42,909 nucleotides of DNA. It comes from Rhizophagus sp. LPA8_4_AMF. Taxonomy: Eukaryota > Glomeromycota > Glomeromycetes > Glomerales > Glomeraceae. Below are positions 1 to 9,995 of this stretch, in pieces. The position numbers and the translations under genes were made by a program. The stretch spans positions 1-42,909 of the forward strand of contig JADRCO010000214.1 of assembly GCA_021464525.1 (NCBI GenBank), written 5' to 3'. The notes under the pieces were generated by a model. It was not told the DNA's origin, ran no database searches, and saw only the letters and a program-made list of their open reading frames with translations. Position 1 is the first letter of the stretch. Each line of letters opens with the position of its first letter.

Positions 1-1190
1 CAAATAGAAATAGAATTTATTATTAAATTTTTATTTAAATTAATAAATATAATCACAATGATTATATTTAACTTAAATTTTTATCTTCAATACATTATAT
101 TTATGTGAATTTTTTTACATTGAAAAGTGGCCGGATAATTTTGGGCACCATCTGTAATTTAAAAATTTGATTTTTATTGGTTAATCTTTAATTAGCTAAT
201 GTTTAAATTCACATTAATAATAAAATTTATTTAAAAATATATATACACTTACAATAGTTTTTAAAATTTATTGATTAGAAAAATATTGTTAATTATTTAT
301 TTTTAATAAAGTTAGTAATAATATTACAAAAACATTATATTTTTAATAAAAATTATGCTTAATCATAAAAAAAGTAATGATATAAAAAAAATTCTAATAA
401 TATAAGATCATAATGAAAAAATAATAAAAATCAATAATTAAATCTATAAAGCAAAGTTAAAAAATAAAACTTGTAAAATTAATAAAGTTTAAAATAAAAA
501 TCAAAGTTAAAGTACAAAAAAAAAAATAAACCCAAGTTAAAGAATGAAAAAAATAAAACACTAAAGTAAAAGAATGAAAAAGATAAACCTTAAATTTAAA
601 GAACAAAATAATGGAATTCATAAAATAATAAAATAAAGTTAGTAGTAAGGAATAATTAAAAACAAAAAAAGTGGATTTATATGCATCTTTAAATCTATAA
701 ATAAAGATAGAAGAAAAAAAATTAAAAAGAATCACTTTTAACTTAGTTTTAATTTTTTCAAATATAATATTAGCAAAACCAAATTTTCAAAAATATTTCA
801 CTTATTATTTGTAACAGTAAAATGATGAGCACATGAGTAAAGTATTAGTAAAGCCCTTTTTAGTTAATTTGGAGAGATTAAAATATTTTTTTTTTTTTTT
901 TTTTTAATTAATAGCTAAATACTTTAGTTATATGCAAGATCAATTTAACTACAAATAGACGCAGGCTCAATTTAAATATTTGGTGATTAGAATTTCTCCT
1001 GATTTTTTTCTTTTTTGCTTTTTTTTCTTAAATATAAACATTTTTTAAATATACCTCTTTTCATATCTGATATAATCTTACCCTTTTTATTTAAAATATG
1101 AATAATATAAATCTATAACAAACTAGAGCCGATCAACAAAAACAATTAGACGTTTGCGCGAACCTAAATGATCACGTACGAAAAATTCCA
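1..1190. other. A+T-rich intergenic DNA, no gene seen
   Basis: Long poly-A and poly-T runs and very low G+C in both strands. The open frames here, such as the one at 457-735 on the minus strand, encode only Phe/Tyr/Leu/Ile-rich low-complexity peptide, as expected from chance translation of A+T-rich DNA. No splice-linked coding pattern was recognised. Confidence 0.6.
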
Positions 1191-1199
1191 GTTCAAGTA

Positions 1200-2080
1200 C
1201 ATCTTATCATACAAGGTTAGATAATACAAAAACTTTCGCAAATGCTGATAATTCGACTTCAGACTCTTTGGATACACAAGAGTATATTCAAGAAGAAAAT
1301 AGTGTCCCGTCATCACAACTACAACTAAATGAGAACTTTTATTATGATAATGATGCTGATGATAATGTTAACATTGATGATTTTAGCAATTTTGGTAATA
1401 CTGAAAGTGAATTTGATAAGCAAAAAGAATATGATGGCAATATCACTTCTCTGGAAATACGGGACCATATTTTACAAATTTCACTATATTTTGTTGTTTT
1501 TATGGATTACAAAGCATCAAATAGGTAAACACTTAATATAATATTTATTTTTAATGTTATTGATAATAAAAATTTACACTAACTTGTTTATATAAACATC
1601 TAAAGATTTTGCGAATATCGTCAAACATCCTAAATTCAATCTGAAAGATGTGCCATCATCACTTTCAACTGTTAAAAAATATTGTGATGGCCTACCACTT
1701 CTTCCATTCAAAGGACATACCATTACCATTAACGATCGTAATGTACTGTACCATCAACATCTAATCCCACCCGTCAAGCTTTAATCTTTCCTTTAAAAAA
1801 TATTCTTCATCGAGTATTATCAAATCACAGCTACGTGAGCATATTTTCATAATTTGACTTTGGGAAAATTTCATGTCAGGATAGTGTCTTTTGGGATAAT
1901 ATCATGTTGGGAAAAATGTTTTCAGGAAAATGTCCATTTGGGAGGAGGGGGATCAAATTCTCGTGACATCAAATGCCGATCGTAAAAAAATAATGATTTT
2001 CCGTATTCAACGTACAAGTACACGTTGTGCCACAAAAGTCCAAATTGGGCCAATTTACGATTTGCAAGGAATTTTCTCAA
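1200..2080 (+). pseudogene. Decayed transposon-like ORF (unclassified repeat family)
   Basis: A coding-like stretch begins near 1200 and is open through 1527, with an acidic Asp/Asn/Glu-rich segment. A second stretch around 1608-1780 reads like FANIVKHPKFNLKDVPSSL and then LPLLPFKGHTITIN. A third near 1950-2080 reads DQILVTSNADRKKIMIFRIQ. From memory, this order (acidic N-terminus, a short 'LPLLP..HTI.I' block, then a basic 'DQI/..RI.R' block) resembles a high-copy Rhizophagus ORF family associated with DNA transposons. I cannot name the family with certainty. The copy is broken in several places and looks old. It is isolated, with no terminal repeats found. Confidence 0.4.
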
Positions 2081-2089
2081 AATTTACAC

Positions 2090-3890
2090 ATTACTGATTT
2101 TAACAAATCTACCACCTGACAGATACTATATGATTTTTGATTGGATTAAACAATTGTGTAATATGATATCATGGATATATTAATTTTTAACTAGTGTAAA
2201 AATGCATAATGCTAACGTTATTGCGATAAACAATTAGCAAATACAATATAACAGATAATCGTAATTTGCGCTTCATTGTCAAACTGACTGATTTTCAACA
2301 TAAGATTGAACCAATCAAAGATTTCTCTTTAAAGACGTGTAAAATAAATCTTGTTTATAACCGGTAACTAGATACCACGATTAAATCATTTAAGAATTCC
2401 ATACTTTAAAATCTTAACTATTTTAAAATTGTAACAAGATTCTATTAATATTGATAATTTCCCACTTTTATCATTATTACTTTAATTGTAAATCATTTCC
2501 GTGATTTTCAGTCCTTTGCCGAAGTAAATCATGAAATAAAACTCTTTATGGAATAATAAAAATAAAGCCACAAAATGAATTTGAAATAAATTAATCATCA
2601 TCAGTACAGTATATCTGATATCGTAATTATCGTATAGTAATGACAAGAAATATATATAAATTTTCATGATGGAATTCATATCATTTTCATGAGTAATAAC
2701 TTTTGGCGTACAGTAATAGAAAATAGGAGATGTAACAACCTTGTAACTTAGATGGGTGCGGTAACTTCCGTGGTTTAGAGGTTTAGAACGCCTATAAAAA
2801 TTTTATCCGTTATTTCCACAAAAAATCCGTAAAAATGAACCTTTCACGGATCCATTCACGGAAAATGAAAATAATTCGATAAATTCCGTGATATTAAGAT
2901 CATTAATTCCGAAAATATGAGACTTTTACGGAAAAAAGATGAAATATAAAAAACGGATCGACGTTTTTTTTACGGGGATTATAGTTGAGAATTTTTTTTA
3001 TTTCATTAATTTAGTTTCTCCGAAATTTATAATTTTCTGCAAATCAATAAATATTATAATTTAATATTAAGTTTAAAAACCATAAAATTTAAATAAATTT
3101 GCCGATTATACCGAATATTTGTTTATGTTTTATTTATTGTAATTTGATTAAACCCAATCCTTTGTTACTTAATGTTGTTGTGTAATGATTTCAATTATAA
3201 ACAGTTACACGGTTACACCAGATACTTGTAGTTATCGAAAGAAATTAAAGTAAAATTGAGTAAAATTCCTAAGTTCTGCACCAATTAAATATGATGATTT
3301 AATAGAAGATAAAATCGATTTTTGGAAATAAAGTCGAAAAAGAGATGAATAAAAGTATTAAAATTTGGAATTCAATTATTTTGATAAAAAAATATACGAA
3401 TTTTATCCTTGATTTTACAAAGAATGAATTATGATGCTAATTCATACTGTATATATTGTAATGTTGTAATTATTTTACCAAAAAAAATCCGGCTACCGGA
3501 ATTTACATCAATGAGATTTTAATTTAGAAACGTGTGTAAATTTATTTAACGCCACAAAAGAAATGAGAAATTCTAAGAGAAATTGTGCACCCAAATAATA
3601 ATGTTATTGAGATTTTAATCGTCAAATCAACTCAAGAATTATTTAAAGAAATGGAGATATTTTTAAAAAAATTTCAAACTACGTATCCCCTGGAAATATT
3701 TTATTAGAAACAAATGATCAACATACGCATAATAATAGAAATATTTTTCGAATCATTTACAATAAAATTTACATTATAATGTATTTATTTTCTTTCATTA
3801 ATTTACACGAATGTATGAACGAATGAATGGATAATATATATACCAGTATATATATTATATCTAAATTGTATATAATATATATATATAAAA
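2090..3890. other. Intergenic DNA with a cluster of tccgt/acgga motifs
   Basis: There is no gene in this 1.8 kb. Positions about 2765-2975 carry roughly ten copies of tccgt or its complement acgga in both orientations, which looks like a decayed foldback repeat. The remainder is A+T-rich, with a TATA-rich stretch near 3835-3890 just beyond the lipase stop codon. Confidence 0.45.
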
Positions 3891-4878
3891 TTATTTAACT
3901 AGACAAGTTAATAAAAACGCAGTATCAAAATAATTTGCATGTGAAATTATTGATAAATTTGGTACTTGAGAATTACTACAAGTTTCATCTTCGGCTGTAG
4001 GACATTCTACAATATTCTTTTCCCTATAATATTAAATCAAATGTTAATCAAATATAGAATATAGGTTACATATATTAATATACACACAAATATAGTACTT
4101 ACGGGTCAATCCAAAATTCAGGACCGTATTGATCATATTTAAATAATTGAGGAGGTAAATGAGGTATAATATCATTTCTATTTACAACTCTAAAGAATTT
4201 AAATCCGGTACTTTGAACAAATTTAGCAAAATCTTGATTACCAGTACGTGGTTCACCATAAGTATAAGTTAAAAGATTAGAAGGATTTAATCCTGGAGTA
4301 TCAATTAAATCTAATGTTTGAAATACTGCCAATGAGCCACCTAAAGAATGTCCAGTTGAAATAACTTTATAATCAGGATTTTTTTTAACTAAATCTTTAA
4401 GTAATTTAGTAATTTCTTCTCTCGTATCATTATAAGTAGCAAAGAAGCCAGAATGTACTTTTGCATTCTTAAATTTAGGATTAACGAATTGAGTTTGAAA
4501 AAATTCTGTATCAGATACAAAACTTTTTACGTCAGCTGTACCTCTATAACCAACTATTATCGATTTTTCTTTATCATTTATTGCTACATAACCGTTATTA
4601 TCCCTTGGCACCGTATTTGAAAAGAATTTAATAAGACGTGTATCAGCAGTTTCTCCTAAACATGCTTCACCACATTTCCAATCTGTCACATTACAGTAAG
4701 CAGCACTAGCGTATTTTACCCATAGTTTAAATTCTCGAATATCATCATCGGATACTGGAGTTTGTGTATTATTATTTCGACGAATAGGAGATGCCTCACT
4801 AACCATAATAGTGAACAATAATAAAGTTGTGAGACCAATGAAAATACGATTAAAAATTTTTTCTAGAATAATGAACAT
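3891..4878 (-). CDS. Secreted class-3 (Rhizomucor-type) lipase
   Basis: This is a triacylglycerol lipase of the alpha/beta-hydrolase fold, expected to hydrolyse acylglycerols outside the cell. Exons are 4103-4878 and 3891-4023. The intron 4024-4102 has a gtaagt donor and TAG acceptor, and the junction codon is Pro259. The 302-residue product starts with a signal peptide (hydrophobic residues about 12-27). The oxyanion region is GYRGT at 110-114 and the nucleophile elbow is GHSLGG with Ser178. The acid is Asp236 in the block NRNDIIPHLPP, and His287 lies in SIISHANYF, matching HLSYF of the Rhizomucor miehei lipase. Exon 2 therefore carries the catalytic His, and stopping at the end of exon 1 would give a dead enzyme. 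Cysteines at 62, 69, 73, 266 and 274 may form disulfides. The first ATG of the frame is used. The next gene upstream is divergent. Confidence 0.9.
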
Positions 4879-6760
4879 AATTTATTCGGGTAAACTTTTG
4901 TCAAAATTTAATTTATTAATTGTGTTTTCAAAGAATCTTTATTATTGGTTGTTTGAATACGAAAGCACAGCTTTCGTATTAAAAGAGTGTGGATAATAGA
5001 GAGAGAGTAAATTGATGTAAAATTATCCATAAAAATATTTTGTTGATTTTATAATAAAAATTTTCTCTTGTTGTCTCAAAGAATGAACTTTTACTATCTT
5101 TTCTTGCAAATTTGAATCCTTTTTTCCCATTGTTTATTATAATTATTTTAAAAAAAGTATTTTTTTAATCTTGTATACTATAATCGAAAAGTTTAACCTT
5201 GTTCTTTGTGACGGTTTCGATAGTTTCACACATGTTTGACATGATTTTAATAATTTTATGAATATTTAACCATTTAGATATTTAGATGGAAAACAAAATG
5301 TTCGAGATTCGTTCCGCAATTAATTTCTGCATAATTGCATGTTTTGCATGTTACACAGATACCGAAAATTTATCTATTGTTTATTCTCTGGAATTGTGCC
5401 GTGGAATTATATCTGGGCTTTGATTTTTCTTTAATTCTTCTGAAACATTACTTATTTAAGTTAAAAAATGATGAACTCCGTGTTTCAAATGCGGCGCAGT
5501 CATTTACGCTTTAGTGGCACCATTGCACCACATATTTGCTTTGTTAAATATATCGAGTAATTTTCTTTGATTTTTATTTTTGTTTTATGGATTTATGGAA
5601 AGTAACACATGATACACACATCCACGTTTTTTTTTTCAAATTTTATTAATTTAACAATATTTGGCGTTTAAATTCAAACCGGTTTATTATTATCATTATA
5701 TATTTCACGATAACAGATATCATTTTTATTTATTCACGTGTAATTTATGATTGAATAAAGAAATTTTATAATGAATCATTTAAATAATAATGGTCATAGA
5801 CGAATAAATTACAATGGAAATTTCAAATAATCTTGGCAACATGCAAATTATTGCTACAATGACTTACTAAATTTTTTGAAACATCAAACATACATTAGCC
5901 AAGAAGACCAAGAAGAATCTTTTTTAATTTATTTTTTTGCATTTTTTTTTTAAAAAAAATATTATATGTTCACGTATTTAAAGTGAGTTAGTTATACAAA
6001 ATAAATTATCATCTGTAACATGATTTTATCCGGTATTTTAAGTTACATCATATTACGTATTACATATAATATACTGGTATGTTTATATTATATTATTGTA
6101 TATTTAATATATTTAATTGTATATATAATATGATATGTACTATATGTATAAATATATATTATAATACATATATATAAATTAAAAATTTTTAATTCTTTTT
6201 AAGAAACGATATTATATATAAATATACAAATATATATATATATATATTATGCCGTAATACGAAATGTTGATACCGACATACTGATACCAACCTACCAACC
6301 TTCTATTTCAAAAAATCAATTTAGTCCATTTTTGGTGAATAAAAAGGAATAAATCCAACCTTTATAAAAAAAAATTTTTTTTTTTTTTTATTATTCCAAC
6401 AATTTCTTTCCTTTTCTTCTTCAATAAAGAATATATATATATATGTATGCACTACATTTTTTTGTACCTTGAATATCAAATATAAATAGGGGGCTTGATT
6501 TTTTTTTAATTTAATTTATTTTATTCTTTTTTTTTTTTTCTTTTTTTTTATTCTTTTTTTTGCTTTCTAACCAAAAATACAAACTACTCCTGAATTAATT
6601 TAAACTTCCTGTGTGCCAGGTTTTTTAATCTGAAATAGGTTCATCGATTCCTTTTTTAACAGAACAAAATTTCCTAAAATTTATATATCACGCATTCTTG
6701 ATTTTTTATTGTTCCACAGAAATAGTTTCATTCCATCTTTTCTTTCCCACTCAAGGAATA
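4879..6760. promoter_or_regulatory. Shared upstream region between divergent lipase and RING-LRR genes
   Basis: This 1.9 kb separates two genes transcribed away from each other, so it should hold both promoters. An (agag)n stretch lies near 4999-5008. A TA-rich microsatellite lies at about 6230-6248. A strong pyrimidine-rich region at about 6365-6560 precedes the RING-LRR start and resembles the CT-rich leaders common before fungal start sites. No specific factor site could be assigned. No gene was seen. Confidence 0.4.
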
Positions 6761-8716
6761 ATGTCACGACCCAAACGACCTTCGATTGTAAATATTACAA
6801 GGGAAGATTTTAAATATGTTGATCCTGATTCAATTAACGAAGATTTATTTTGTTCAATTTGTCATGATGTATTTGATACAGTAAAAAAGATTAGAAGATG
6901 TAAACATGAATTTTGTTATGCTTGTATAGTACAAGCATTAGCTCAAAATAAATCTTGTCCAATTTGTAGAGCTAATTGTGCTGAAAATGATTTACAAAGC
7001 TCAACAAGAGTACAAAATGATCTAGAACAATTATTAGTTTATTGTAATTTATCTCCTGATTGTGATTGGAAGGGTATAAGACAAGATTTAAAATTTCATT
7101 TAAAAGTAAGTATATATTTAAATATTAAAAAAACTCGAACTCGAGTAATTTTTTTTTTTTATTAAAAAATTTTTTTTTCTTATAGATCGATTGTCAATTT
7201 GTTCCAGTAAATTGTAATGAACATGAAAATCATCCGGATTGTAAATTGGTATTTAAACGTAGAGATATCGATAAACATAGAGAAGAATGTAATTATAAAA
7301 TGACCAGTTGTCCTCTAAATTGTAAACGAAAATTTTATGACTTGGAAACTCTTGAGGTAAAATATTTTTTTTAAAAAAAATATATCCTTTTATTTATCTC
7401 ACTAATAAACTTTCAAACTTTTTTAGTCTCATGTAAAAGAGGAATGTATTAATCGACCAATAGCTTGTCCAACTTGTAATCAAACCTTATTATATCATGA
7501 ATTAAAAGATCATGATTTTGTTTGTTTAAAAAAGATAATAAATTGTCCTCATAAAAATATTTTGGGAAGTTTTGGTGGTTGTTCAGAAGAATTTGAAAGA
7601 AAAGATTTATATGAACATTTAAAATCTTGTAAAATTGAACCATTTAAAGAAGCATTTAGAGGAATAAATATGCATATGATGACATTAGAAAGAAAGATTG
7701 AATTATTACAAATATCATATAAAGAAGAATTGGATAAATTATCAACATTAAAATTACATTCTGATGATGTTTCAACAGCTGGTCAAATTAGAAATATATT
7801 AAAATATAATCCCGCTATAAGATCTTTACATTTACTAGAATTTCAACCTGGTTTAAAATGGCAATATATAACTGAAGTTTTACAAACAAATGATATTATA
7901 TCAACTGTATCATTAAAAGGTAGTGAAATTGAAAAAGTTGGTGCTGTATTATTAGCAAAAGCATTAAAACATAATAATTTTATTCATACTTTAATATTAT
8001 CTGATAATAATATTGGTGATCAAGGTATTGAATATTTATCAAAATCTTTAGAAATTAGTAAAACAATTAAAGTTATTGATTTGGCTGGAAATAATTTTGG
8101 TGATAAAGGAATGGAATTATTATGTAGAGCTTTAGAATCAAATAATTCTATAGAATCTATTGATTTATCATGGAATAATTTTAGAACAAAAGGTATTGAA
8201 TCTTTATCAAAAGTATTAGAAAGGTCAAGATGTAAATTTCATACTTTGGATCTTGGTAATAATGATATTGGTTATAAAGGTATTGAAAGTTTAGCAAAAA
8301 GTCTTGGATTAAATAGTTCAATAAGAACTTTAAATCTTGAACATACTAAAGTTGGTAATAAAGGTATTGAATATTTATCAAAATCTTTGGAAAAAAATGT
8401 TACTTTAGAGAAATTAATTTTAGCCGATAATTATATTGATGATAGAGGTGTCGAATTTTTATCTAATGCTTTACTTGTTAATCAAACTTTACATACTTTG
8501 GATTTAGAAGAAAATTCAATAAGTGATATTGGTGCTGATTTAATGATTAAATCTATTAATAAGAGTGCTTTAATAGCTTTTTCTAGTGGTAATAATGTTG
8601 ATTATGGTAATATGATTAGAACAATTTTTTTAAGGAGGAATTCAATTACAAGAGAAGGTCTTAGAAATTCTATTAAAGGCATTCAATTTGTTAGAGTGGT
8701 TACTGAACGAGAATGA
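6761..8716 (+). CDS. RING finger + TRAF-type zinc fingers + RNase-inhibitor-type LRR protein
   Basis: This is a probable E3 ubiquitin ligase with an LRR substrate- or ligand-binding half. Exons are 6761-7105, 7186-7356 and 7427-8716, all junctions in phase 0, giving 601 residues. The C3HC4 RING uses Cys31, Cys34, Cys47, His49, Cys52, Cys55, Cys66 and Cys69. Residues about 100-245 hold repeated Cys/His clusters of TRAF-type zinc fingers. Residues about 258-280 look like a short coiled coil. From about 288 to 590 there are roughly nine 28-residue leucine-rich repeats of the RNase-inhibitor type (pattern L.LS.N.I.D.G...L...L). The first ATG at 6761 is chosen because the open frame 5' of it has none. 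In animals RING-TRAF proteins link receptors to ubiquitin signalling, but the fungal role here is unknown. No transmembrane segment or signal peptide is visible, so a cytosolic location is likely. Confidence 0.85.
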
Positions 8717-9234
8717 GAAAATTATGCGAGCGTTCGTACGTGAATTTTTAATTGTATATTTCTTTAAATATTGTTTGTTATATATAATAATAATAATTTA
8801 TTATTTTTCTTTCCCTCTTGATATTAAATATTTATTTAAAGTGTAATTAAATTTACTATGAACTTTTTTTTCAAATTTTTTTTTTTTTTTCACCTGAAAA
8901 AAAAAAGATTTTTTTTTTTTTTTTTTTTTAAAAAAAAACGAGTCAAATTGTAACAAAAAAAATGTTTAATGCGGTACGATTGGTAATATTTAGTATATGA
9001 TTGATAACAGTATCACAAATTACTAAAATAATAAATACGCGGAATTTTTTTTCTTTTGTAAAAATCGGACGTATTCGCTTAATCCGAATTCTGTAGTTAA
9101 TAAATTAGTGTAATACCTTTAACATTATATTAAAATTACAAAATTATCTTAGTTACTTTGAATTTAACAAATTTACCTTAAAATTCTTACGGAATTATCA
9201 TGTTTAACTCAATAAATTTATATAATTTCGATAC
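8717..9234. other. Intergenic A+T-rich DNA 3' of the RING-LRR gene
   Basis: The segment has poly-T and poly-A tracts at about 8866-8938, consistent with a 3' UTR and polyadenylation region for the plus-strand gene. No coding pattern was seen. Confidence 0.4.
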
Positions 9235-9275
9235 TCGCATATCATAACCAAATATTATATCGGTTTGGTACGAAA

Positions 9276-9403
9276 TCCCGATGGTACAATATCCCGAGTC
9301 CCGACACTCAAAATCAAAAATACCGAAGAATGTTATGTTCGAAATTCGGGATTGGGATTTCGAGTGTTGGGATTTAGAATGTCGGGATATTGTACCATCG
9401 GGA
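9276..9403. repeat. Inverted repeat, perfect 22-base arms
   Basis: The arm 9276-9297 is the exact reverse complement of 9382-9403, with core gatggtacaatatcccga on the left. The 84 bases between contain further cggga/tcccg words in both orientations, so the whole unit could form a long hairpin. Short open frames in it, read in both directions, give similar peptides because of this symmetry and are not genes. Confidence 0.75.
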
Positions 9404-9448
9404 TTCCGAGCTTCGGGATTTTGGACGGATCCCATTATATTTTTGTTA

Positions 9449-9624
9449 TTACAGCTGATTTCAAAAAGGTAGCAATTTTAAAGAACTCGGAAATATTCGG
9501 TAAAGCTTGATATAAAATAAAAATTATACGCTAATTTTGGGTTCTTATTTTGAGCTTTACCGAAAATTTCCGAGTTCTTTAAAATTTGCTAAAAGTATCC
9601 CGACCTTTTTGAAATCAGCTGTAA
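9449..9624. repeat. Inverted repeat, about 59- and 72-base arms
   Basis: The left arm 9449-9507 begins ttacagctgatttcaaaaag. The right arm 9553-9624 is its reverse complement apart from a 12-base segment (cgggatactttt on that strand), one extra base and one substitution. The loop is 45 bases. The extra segment in the right arm contains cgggata, a word also found in the arms of the preceding inverted repeat, which suggests the two units are related. Confidence 0.75.
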
Positions 9625-9920
9625 ACGAATAAATTCGCATATCATAACCAATAAATCTCAAAAAAATAAAAATAAAAATAACGAATAATTTAATATTTAT
9701 TTGTTTTTTTTAACGTTATTAATTAAAAAAATTTTAATTCGTTTAAAATATTTTAAGCAATATTATGCAATTTGTTAATTGGTTAATAAGGTACACTTTT
9801 CTACATAATAATAATAAAAAATACCTAATACTGATATACTGTACGTAATTTCATTTTAAAAAAATTATTTTTTATTATTTTTTTTGAGGATTTTTTTTTT
9901 TACAAATTTACATATTCCTA

Positions 9921-9985
9921 TTCCCACCATGTCCCCACAACGTGTTCCCACCAATGGGTTCCCTGTTCCCACCATGTGCACCAAG
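9921..9985. repeat. Three spaced copies of ttcccacc
   Basis: The word ttcccacc starts at 9921, 9945 and 9966, each followed by A and then tg, atg or atgt variants, at spacings of 24 and 21 bases. It is a local C-rich island in A+T-rich DNA immediately 3' of the F-box gene stop codon. Confidence 0.5.
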
Positions 9986-9995
9986 ACTTAAAACC

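Larger units (their letters stand above)
9235..9651. mobile_element. Composite non-autonomous element bounded by 17-base direct repeats
   Basis: The sequence tcgcatatcataaccaa occurs at 9235-9251 and again at 9635-9651, exactly 400 bases apart, and brackets two inverted repeats (9276-9403 and 9449-9624). The interior is more G+C-rich than the surroundings and has no transposase frame. The simplest reading is a nested or composite MITE/foldback insertion with the 17-base repeat as target duplication or terminal repeat. A 17-base duplication is longer than usual for known DNA transposons, so the boundary assignment is tentative. Confidence 0.5.

Noticed and set aside
457-735. Minus-strand open frame of 92 codons
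   Set aside because: Low-complexity Phe/Leu/Tyr peptide from A+T-rich DNA, with no splice partner or recognised motif.
9187-9510. Overlapping open frames on both strands encoding RNPDGTISR-like peptides
   Set aside because: They arise from the inverted repeat 9276-9403 read in both directions; symmetry explains their similarity.
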